Shown here: positions 7,032-11,499 of the stretch, piece by piece
Position numbering within the stretch: the stretch's first letter is position 1
Layout of the letters: the number at the start of each line of letters is the position of its first letter
Assembly: GCA_031550455.1 (NCBI GenBank)
Contig: JAVBOQ010000248.1
Location: 1-11,499 of the forward strand
DNA: 11,499 nt
From: Avichristensenella sp031550455
Lineage (GTDB): Bacteria; Bacillota; Clostridia; Christensenellales; Aristaeellaceae
Reading direction: 5' to 3'
Translations under genes and position numbers: made by a program
The notes under the pieces: generated by a model
What the model was told of the DNA's origin: nothing
Databases searched by the model: none
Seen by the model: the letters and a program-made list of their open reading frames with translations, nothing else

Positions 7032-7789
7032 GCATCAAACTGATTTCATGGAACGTCAACGGGCTGCGTTCCGCGCTTAGCAAGGGCTTTCAGGACTTTT
7101 TCAGCGCGGAAAAGGCCGACTATTTTTGCCTGCAAGAAACGAAAATGCAGCCCGGCCAGGCCGAAGTCGACGCGCCGAAGCACCACGACTACTGGCACAG
7201 CGCCGTCAAAAAGGGCTATTCCGGCACGGCGGTGTTCGCGAAGCAAAAGCCGGTGTCGGTTGCCCTTGGCATCGGGAACCCGGATTTTGAGGGCGAGGGC
7301 CGTGTGATCACGCTGGACGCGGGCGATTTCTTTCTGGTCAACTGCTATACGCCGAATTCGCAGCACGAACTGGCGCGGCTGGCTTACCGGATGCTGTGGG
7401 AGGACGCGTTCCGCGCGTATCTGACGTCGCTCGACGCGCAAAAGCCGGTCATCCTCTGCGGCGACTTAAACGTCGCGCACACCGAAATGGACATCAAAAA
7501 CGCGAAGGCCAACGAGCGCAACGCGGGCTACACGATCGAGGAACGCGAGAAGATGACCGCGCTCCTTGGCAGCGGCTTTGTGGACACCTACCGCGCGCTG
7601 CACCCGGACAAGCGCGACGGCTATACCTGGTGGTCGTACATGTTCGGCGCGCGGGAGCGGAACGTTGGCTGGCGGATCGACTATTTCATCGTTTCGGCGC
7701 GGCTGATGGACAAGGTTCGAGCCGCGGAGATCCGCGCGGACGTATACGGCAGCGACCACTGCCCGGTGACGCTCGAAATCGATCTATAA
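7028..7789 (+). CDS. exoA: Exodeoxyribonuclease III / AP endonuclease (ExoA type)
   Basis: A 253-residue enzyme of the Mg-dependent ExoIII/APE1 family. It cuts DNA 5' of abasic sites and trims 3' ends in base-excision repair. Signature residues are all present: WNVNG with N9 and N11, LQETK with E37, GYSG (63-66), CYTPNS with Y107, GDLNVAH with D146 and N148, WWSY (201-204), RIDYF with D218, and GSDHCPV with D243 and H244. The length fits Bacillus ExoA (about 252 residues), and the motif forms resemble ExoA and APE1. The start codon overlaps the stop of the CofE-like gene (ATGA), and the reading frame ends just before the hairpin at 7802. Spores depend on AP-endonuclease repair when they germinate, so finding it upstream of spoVA is fitting, but nothing shows co-regulation. 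Confidence 0.95.
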   Translation: MSIKLISWNVNGLRSALSKGFQDFFSAEKADYFCLQETKMQPGQAEVDAPKHHDYWHSAVKKGYSGTAVFAKQKPVSVALGIGNPDFEGEGRVITLDAGDFFLVNCYTPNSQHELARLAYRMLWEDAFRAYLTSLDAQKPVILCGDLNVAHTEMDIKNAKANERNAGYTIEEREKMTALLGSGFVDTYRALHPDKRDGYTWWSYMFGARERNVGWRIDYFIVSARLMDKVRAAEIRADVYGSDHCPVTLEIDL

Positions 7790-8023
7790 CCGCCTTTCCA
7801 GTTCCGGCTCGTGCCGGAGCGGGATGCCGTTGTCGCCGATCAGCGGAACAAACGGCTTGATATCGCGTACCTTATCCATCGCGTTCCGGTTGATCCGCAT
7901 CAGGTCAAACTCGCACCGCGCGCTTACGCCGCCTCCGCGGCAAACTCGATCAGCGCCGACCCGACGCCCTTCCCTTCGACGAGGCTGTTGCGCGACAAAA
8001 TCTCCCGTTTGGTCGATATACAA
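7784..8023 (-). pseudogene. Possible remnant of a GNAT-like acetyltransferase gene
   Basis: Two minus-strand frames look coding in turn. The frame running from a TTG at 8023 to a stop at 7784 begins LYIDQTGDFVAQQ and ends with a plausible segment (FDLMRINRNAM ... HEPELERRL). Between them, the neighbouring frame reads SLVEGKGVGSALIEFAAEAA before a stop at 7924. GKGVGSALIEFA resembles the acetyl-CoA loop of GNAT enzymes, and FDLMRINRNAM the strand and helix after it. Read together, the pieces suggest one gene with two compensating frameshifts, too short for a whole GNAT domain. GC-rich third positions support past or recent coding in each segment. The rest of the 7790-8122 interval holds only promoter elements. 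Alternatives: a spurious resemblance, or sequencing errors. The end overlaps the exoA 3' end by 6 bases. Confidence 0.35.
7802..7819. terminator. Hairpin just downstream of exoA
   Basis: TTCCGGC (7802-7808 with one G-T pair) and GCCGGAG (7813-7819) flank a TCGT loop, 12 bases after the exoA stop. No T-run follows, so terminator function is uncertain. It would be well placed to end the exoA transcript. It also lies within the possible minus-strand gene remnant, so it may be just GC-rich coding sequence. Confidence 0.25.
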
Positions 8024-8059
8024 ACAGGGTCGCCCCTTCTCCTTGCCTTTGTTTTTCCT

Positions 8060-8070
8060 ATTGTAGCATA
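8060..8070 (-). promoter_or_regulatory. Extended -10 promoter element on the minus strand
   Basis: Read on the minus strand, TATGCTACAAT contains TG-n-TACAAT, an extended -10 box that can work without a good -35; none is seen at normal spacing. It points into the gene remnant at 7784-8023. About 15 bases downstream is AAGGAG (8044-8039), a good ribosome binding site. The element shares its bases with the -35 box of the opposing candidate sigma-G promoter. Confidence 0.4.
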
Positions 8071-8094
8071 AAAACCGAACAGCGGCGCACAATA
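8066..8094 (+). promoter_or_regulatory. Candidate sigma-G (forespore) promoter for the spoVA operon
   Basis: GCATA (8066-8070), a 17-base spacer and CACAATA (8088-8094) resemble the forespore sigma-G pattern known from Bacillus (about GYATR, 17-18 bases, CATnnTA): the -35 matches fully and the -10 differs at one conserved base. The start site would lie near 8101, giving a leader of about 22 bases with AAGGAGG at 8110-8116. The spoVA operon of Bacillus subtilis is sigma-G controlled, so position and motif agree. Confidence 0.55.
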
Positions 8095-8122
8095 CGCGCA
8101 TGAAACGCGAAGGAGGCTTCGC

Positions 8123-8617
8123 ATGATTTTTATGCGCATCAAGTCGCGCGTCGTCGCGCAGGTTGGAGACAGGCTTTTGCTCCGGGACGTCGCGGACGTC
8201 TGGGCGGACGCGCGCTACCGGCTGGCCGACACCCGTGTCGCGCTGCCGCTGCGCGCGGGCGTTTGGACGATCGAGGCGCTGCCGCTGATCCTGATGATCC
8301 AGGACAAGCTGCCCGACGAGGTCGTCAACCTGCTCGGCGACGGCAAAGGATTCCTCTACAGAAAGGCCGCAATCGCGGCCAAACCCCGCCTGCTCGGGCG
8401 GACTGCCGCGTTGCTGCTGACTGTCGCGTGCTTCTGCGCGACGCTGCTGCTTGGTGTCGGCGGCGCGCTGGCGTTTGCCGCTGGCGCGGCGCTCGGCGCG
8501 CTGTGGCTGCGGCTCCGCGCGCGGCGCGAAAAGGCGTTGTGGCAACCTGAAAAGGCCACCGGCGCGGGCAAAAAAACGGCGGGCGCGCCGCACGGCGCGT
8601 CATGGAGGGAATTATGA
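8123..8617 (+). CDS. SpoVAA-like sporulation membrane protein
   Basis: A 164-residue protein at the head of the spoVA cluster. Residues 1-80 form a soluble domain whose start (IFMRIKSRV, then LLLRDVADV at 18-26) resembles the N-terminal domain of stage V sporulation protein AA. Two closely spaced hydrophobic stretches follow (about 91-112 and 114-131), then a basic tail. Bacillus SpoVAA is longer (about 206 residues) with a wider gap between its two membrane segments, so this is a shortened form or a distant relative. It would sit in the spore inner membrane and support dipicolinic-acid transport; the precise role of SpoVAA is not established. The ATG at 8123 has AAGGAGG 6 bases upstream. The stop overlaps the next start by ATGA. 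No SpoVAB follows, although in Bacillus AB lies next to AA. Confidence 0.6.
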   Translation: MIFMRIKSRVVAQVGDRLLLRDVADVWADARYRLADTRVALPLRAGVWTIEALPLILMIQDKLPDEVVNLLGDGKGFLYRKAAIAAKPRLLGRTAALLLTVACFCATLLLGVGGALAFAAGAALGALWLRLRARREKALWQPEKATGAGKKTAGAPHGASWREL

Positions 8618-8751
8618 CGCACGGACCTCGGCACGCGCAGCCGGTCTTCGTGTTGTCCCGCGAGCCGCGTCCGGCGGATCGTGAGACGCGCATGTACCCG
8701 CTGCCCGGCAAATGGGCGACCAAACTTCGGGAGGATTCGCATGAGCGGTGA
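8614..8751 (+). CDS. Small ORF (45 residues) inside the spoVA operon, unknown function
   Basis: The ATG at 8614 overlaps the stop of the SpoVAA-like gene (ATGA), with GGAGGG at 8604-8609 4 bases upstream. The frame ends at 8751, 11 bases into spoVAC. The product is basic and soluble, with no membrane segment: it includes PVFVLSREPRP (10-20) and MYPLPGKWATKLRED (27-41). Third codon positions are roughly three-quarters G or C, as in its neighbours. It fills the 123-base gap before spoVAC, which would otherwise be unexplained in such a compact operon. It is not SpoVAB, which is a membrane protein. I do not recognise the family. It could be a small spore protein, a translational coupler, or a chance ORF. 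Confidence 0.5.
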   Translation: MTHGPRHAQPVFVLSREPRPADRETRMYPLPGKWATKLREDSHER

Positions 8752-9199
8752 AAAACAGTCGCCGGCGGCGCAACGGTACTTAAAACTCGTCGAGCGCATC
8801 ACGCCGAAATCGAAGCTCGCGGTCGGTCTGCTGCGCGCGTTTTGGGTCGGCGGCGTGGTCTGCATCGTCGGGCAACTGATCACGGACGGCGCGAAGGCGT
8901 GGTTCACGCTTTCAAATGAGGACGCCGCGATGTTCGCGACGATCGTACTGGTTTTCCTGGCCGGGCTTTTGACAGGCATCGGCGTTTTTGACAACATCGG
9001 CAAATACGCAGGCGCGGGAACGATCGTGCCGATCACGGGGTTTTCCAACTCGATCGTCGCCAGCGCGATGGAATTCCGGCGCGAAGGGCTCGTGATGGGC
9101 GTCGGGGCGAAGCTGTTCCTGATCGCCGGTCCGGTGCTGGTGTACGGCATCGGCTCGTCGGTCATCGCGGGCCTGATCGCCTTTTTTGTGGGGGTGTAG
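8741..9199 (+). CDS. spoVAC: Stage V sporulation protein AC
   Basis: A 152-residue integral membrane protein of the SpoVAC/SpoVAE family. In Bacillus, SpoVAC forms a mechanosensitive channel in the spore inner membrane that releases Ca-dipicolinic acid at germination. Seen here: a short basic N-terminus (to about 26), membrane segments near 27-47 and 61-83, the family signature GAGTIVPITGFSNSI (91-105) and a hydrophobic C-terminal region (118-150). Length matches the family (about 150). The frame is open upstream to 8681, but the ATG at 8741 is chosen because GGGAGG lies 6 bases before it and MSGEK... aligns with typical SpoVAC starts. spoVAD starts 3 bases after the stop. Confidence 0.93.
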   Translation: MSGEKQSPAAQRYLKLVERITPKSKLAVGLLRAFWVGGVVCIVGQLITDGAKAWFTLSNEDAAMFATIVLVFLAGLLTGIGVFDNIGKYAGAGTIVPITGFSNSIVASAMEFRREGLVMGVGAKLFLIAGPVLVYGIGSSVIAGLIAFFVGV

Positions 9200-9202
9200 C
9201 GC

Positions 9203-10234
9203 ATGGGCGTGATGATGGGCGCGCAGACGGTGCGGATCGACGCCCGGCCGAAAATCGAAGCCTGGGCGTCCTCGGTCGGCAAGAAAGAAGGCGACGGGCC
9301 GCTCGGATCGATGTTCGACGCGGTGTACAAGGACGACACGCTCGGTGAGGACAACTGGGAAAAGGCCGAAACTAGGCTGTTCCAGGACGCGGTCGAGCGC
9401 TGCGTTGGCAAGGCGGGCGTCGTGGCGGCTGATGTCCGGATGCTGCTCGGCGGCGACCTCTTGAACCAGCTCGCAGCGTCAAACTTCGCCGGGCGAGAGC
9501 TCGGCATCCCGTTCCTCGGTTTGTTCGGCGCGTGCTCGACGATGGCAGAAAGCCTCGTCGTTGGGTCGATGATCCTGGAAGGGAACTGTGCCGACCGCGT
9601 TGTCTGCGCGGCAAGCAGCCATTTCTGCACCGCCGAGCGCCAGTTCCGGTTCCCGCTGGAACTGGGCACACAGCGCGCGCCCAGCGCGCAATGGACGGTG
9701 ACCGGAGCAGGCGCGGTGATGCTGACGGCGCGGGGAAAAATCGCGCGGCCCACGCCGTTCGTCACGCACGTGACCGTCGGCAAGCCGGTCGACCTCGGCG
9801 TGACCGACGCGACGAACATGGGCGCGGCGATGGCCCCGGCGGCCGCGGAAACGCTGTATCAGCATTTCATGGACACCGGCAGGACGCCGGCGGACTATGA
9901 CGCGATCGCGACCGGCGACCTCGGCATGGTCGGCGCGGCGCTTTTGAAGGAATTGATGATAGAAAAAGGCATGCCGCTGCGCGAGAGCCGCTATTTCGAC
10001 TGCGGTCTGCTCATCTTTTCACCCGGACAGGACACACACGCGGGCGGCAGCGGCTGCGGCTGTTCCGCGTCCGTGCTGTGCGGCCACTGGCTGCCAAGGC
10101 TCCAAAAAGGCAAGACCGACCGGCTTTTGTTCATGGCGACCGGCGCGCTGATGAGCGTCACGAGCGCGAACGAGGGCGAGAGCATCCCGTCGATCGCGCA
10201 CGCGGTCGCCATGGAACGGGCGGAGGAGGATTGA
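9203..10234 (+). CDS. spoVAD: Stage V sporulation protein AD
   Basis: A 343-residue soluble protein with a thiolase-like fold. In Bacillus, SpoVAD binds dipicolinic acid and is needed for its uptake into the forespore. Conserved blocks seen: DGPLGSMFD (31-39), GGDLLNQ (83-89), GACSTMAES (109-117), SSHFCTAERQFRFP (138-151), TVTGAGAV (165-172), DLGVTD (197-202), GAAMAPAAAET (207-217), FDCGLLIFSPGQ (265-276) and AGGSGCGCSA (280-289). Length agrees with the family (about 338). The ATG at 9203 has GGGGGTG (9190-9196) 6 bases upstream, a one-mismatch ribosome binding site; in-frame ATG codons at 9212 and 9215 and a GTG at 9209 are alternatives that would trim up to four residues. It lies 3 bases after spoVAC and 2 bases before spoVAE. 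Confidence 0.96.
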   Translation: MGVMMGAQTVRIDARPKIEAWASSVGKKEGDGPLGSMFDAVYKDDTLGEDNWEKAETRLFQDAVERCVGKAGVVAADVRMLLGGDLLNQLAASNFAGRELGIPFLGLFGACSTMAESLVVGSMILEGNCADRVVCAASSHFCTAERQFRFPLELGTQRAPSAQWTVTGAGAVMLTARGKIARPTPFVTHVTVGKPVDLGVTDATNMGAAMAPAAAETLYQHFMDTGRTPADYDAIATGDLGMVGAALLKELMIEKGMPLRESRYFDCGLLIFSPGQDTHAGGSGCGCSASVLCGHWLPRLQKGKTDRLLFMATGALMSVTSANEGESIPSIAHAVAMERAEED

Positions 10235-10236
10235 CG

Positions 10237-10608
10237 ATGTGGGATACCATCTGGTTATACCTGAAGGTGTTCGTGGTCGGCGGGCTGCTCTGCGCGATCG
10301 GCCAGGCGCTGATCATGAAAACGCGGCTGACCCCGGCGCGGATTCTGGTGTGCTATGTGACGGCGGGCGTCATCCTTGGCGCTGTCGGCGTGTACCAACC
10401 GCTGGTCGACTTCGCCGGCGCGGGCGCGCGCGTCCCCCTGACCGGGTTTGGCAACGCGCTGGCGCAGGGTGTGCTCAAAGCGGTCGCCGAGGACGGGCTG
10501 TTCGGCGCGTTCACCGGCGGCTTGACCGCGACGGCTGCCGGCGTGACGGCGGCGGTGTTCTTCGGCTACCTTTTCGCGATCATTTTCAAACCGAAGATGA
10601 AGGTTTGA
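10237..10608 (+). CDS. spoVAE: Stage V sporulation protein AE (AEb type)
   Basis: A 123-residue membrane protein of the SpoVAC/SpoVAE family, part of the dipicolinic-acid channel complex of the spore inner membrane. Hydrophobic segments lie near 7-26, 34-53 and 87-117. GAGARVPLTGFGN (61-73) matches the SpoVAC signature, so AC and AE in this operon are evident paralogues. GGAGGAGG (10222-10229) lies 7 bases before the ATG at 10237, so its binding site overlaps the spoVAD 3' end. Size fits SpoVAEb (about 120). It is the last spoVA gene here; no spoVAF or spoVAEa follows. Confidence 0.93.
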   Translation: MWDTIWLYLKVFVVGGLLCAIGQALIMKTRLTPARILVCYVTAGVILGAVGVYQPLVDFAGAGARVPLTGFGNALAQGVLKAVAEDGLFGAFTGGLTATAAGVTAAVFFGYLFAIIFKPKMKV

Positions 10609-10633
10609 ACCGCCTCGCGGCGTGTGCTATACT
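10605..10633 (+). promoter_or_regulatory. Sigma-A promoter (extended -10) for the phzF-like gene
   Basis: TTGAAC (10605-10610), a 17-base spacer and TATACT (10628-10633) with TG at 10625-10626 form an extended -10 housekeeping promoter. The -35 box includes the spoVAE stop codon. The start site would be near 10640. It shows that the next gene can be expressed in growing cells independently of the sporulation operon. Confidence 0.75.
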
Positions 10634-10678
10634 GTGCGCAAAATCTATCGCGAAATGGTAGAAGGCGCGGTGAAGCGG

Positions 10679-11499
10679 ATGCGGTTTGACTATGACCATA
10701 TGGATGTGTTTGCGGACAGGCCGCTCGAAGGGAACGGCCTCGCGGTCGTACACTGCGAGGCTTTTTTCGATGGCGGGACGATGCTGTCGCTGGCGCGGGA
10801 ATTCAAGCAGTTTGAAACCATTTTTATCGCGGGATACGAAAAGGGCACGGGCGAGGCGCGCGTTCGGATCTTCACCGTCGACGGCGAATTGCCGTTCGCG
10901 GGCCATCCGCTGCTCGGCGCGGCCGCCGCGCTGCACGGGCGGCGCCACGCGGACGAGGATGAACTGACGCTTAGGTTCCTGCTGCCTGACAAAGCCGTGC
11001 CGACCGTGTCAAGGCGCACGGAAAAAGGGTTTCGCGTGCAGATGCGGCAAGGGAAGGCTGCCTTTTTGCGGACGCTTGCGCGCGCCGAAGCTGTGCGGTT
11101 TGCCGCCGCATTCGGGCTTCCGGAAAGCGATCTCGACCCGTCGCTGCCCGCGGAGGTTATTACCACCGGTCTGCCGTACCTGATTTTGCCGGTGTGTGGC
11201 TGCCTCGAAAGGGCGCGGATCGTTGTTCCGGATCTTGCGGAGCGCCTTGCGCCGATCGGCGCGGACTACTGCTACCTGCTCGACGCCCACGCGTTCGAAG
11301 CACGGACATGGGACAACCTCGGCCTTGTCGAGGACGCCGCGACCGGCAGCGCGGCCGGGCCCGCTTGCGCATATCTGGTCAGGCACGGCCGCGCGGCGGC
11401 GGGTGAAACCGTCGTCCTGACGCAGGGGCGGTACGCGCACAGGCCCAGTGTGCTCCGCGCATGGATCGAAGACGGTGAGGTGTTTGTCTCGGGCGACGC
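10679..11499 (+). CDS. PhzF-family isomerase/epimerase (3' end outside window)
   Basis: The first 273 residues of a PhzF-like protein; the gene runs off the right edge. Family members are cofactor-free isomerases or epimerases with a diaminopimelate-epimerase fold. Seen: YDHMDVFADRPLEGNGLAV (5-23), the catalytic glutamate E46 in QFETIF, PFAGHPLLGAA (72-82), and EDAATGSAAGPACAYLVRHG late in the protein, the usual second signature. QGRYAHRPS near the end matches the last conserved block, so only a short C-terminal part is missing. The substrate cannot be told; nothing nearby suggests phenazines. Start is uncertain: the ATG at 10679 has GGTGA 5 bases upstream and fits family N-termini, while a GTG at 10670 (AGAAGG 4 bases upstream) and an ATG at 10655 are in frame. 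It has its own promoter. Confidence 0.9.
   Translation, partial: MRFDYDHMDVFADRPLEGNGLAVVHCEAFFDGGTMLSLAREFKQFETIFIAGYEKGTGEARVRIFTVDGELPFAGHPLLGAAAALHGRRHADEDELTLRFLLPDKAVPTVSRRTEKGFRVQMRQGKAAFLRTLARAEAVRFAAAFGLPESDLDPSLPAEVITTGLPYLILPVCGCLERARIVVPDLAERLAPIGADYCYLLDAHAFEARTWDNLGLVEDAATGSAAGPACAYLVRHGRAAAGETVVLTQGRYAHRPSVLRAWIEDGEVFVSGD

Noticed and set aside
7811..8071. Plus-strand ORFs of 80-86 codons between exoA and spoVA
   Set aside because: No ribosome binding site, poor composition, and the minus-strand frames in the same place look more like coding sequence.
7784..8593. Minus-strand ORF of 269 codons as a whole gene
   Set aside because: Its first two-thirds are antisense to the SpoVAA-like gene and the promoter region. 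Only the last part looks coding, and that is reported as a possible remnant.
8681..8740. 20-codon N-terminal extension of spoVAC
   Set aside because: GGGAGG 6 bases before the ATG at 8741 and the usual SpoVAC length favour the later start; the stretch is explained by the overlapping small ORF.
8356..9819. Minus-strand ORF of 487 codons
   Set aside because: Covers spoVAC and spoVAD in antisense; composition is Ser/Pro/Arg/Thr-rich shadow and the plus-strand genes are unmistakable.

Overview
The window is GC-rich, densely packed bacterial DNA. A spoVA cluster (AA-like, AC, AD, AE) marks the host as an endospore-forming member of the Bacillota. The high GC, the clostridial-type CofE-like protein and the fused nucleotidyltransferase suggest a high-GC lineage within Clostridia, but the species cannot be named from the sequence alone. 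No tRNA, rRNA, CRISPR array, insertion sequence or phage gene was seen.

Layout. Positions 1-75 hold three short hairpins in a row, downstream of a minus-strand gene (76-2403) for a sugar-phosphate nucleotidyltransferase with a left-handed beta-helix and a degenerate phosphohexomutase-like domain. A 108-base divergent region with overlapping candidate promoters separates it from a plus-strand SNF2-family helicase (2512-5394). A near-consensus housekeeping promoter at 5430-5458 then drives an XRE regulator with a LexA/S24-like C-terminal domain (5502-6224). It is followed by a CofE-like F420-0:gamma-glutamyl-ligase family protein (6288-7031) overlapped by an ExoIII/APE-type nuclease (7028-7789).

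Positions 7790-8122 hold no intact gene. On the minus strand there is a coding-like, frame-broken stretch resembling an acetyltransferase remnant, and an extended -10 box. The far end carries a candidate sigma-G promoter facing the spoVA cluster. That cluster runs as a tight operon: SpoVAA-like (8123-8617), a 45-codon small ORF (8614-8751), SpoVAC (8741-9199), SpoVAD (9203-10234) and SpoVAE (10237-10608). A separate sigma-A promoter whose -35 box overlaps the spoVAE stop codon serves a PhzF-family gene that runs off the right edge.

How the genes fit together. The SpoVA proteins would form the inner-membrane machinery that moves dipicolinic acid into the developing spore and out at germination. 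The helicase, the nuclease and the regulator suggest nucleic-acid maintenance, but only the CofE-like/ExoIII pair shows direct translational coupling. Most of the window is ordinary chromosomal core. The least explained parts are the reduced spoVA operon with its embedded small ORF, the overlapping opposed promoters with the gene remnant at 7784-8094, and the hairpin cluster at the left edge. I did not find a clearly new multi-gene system.
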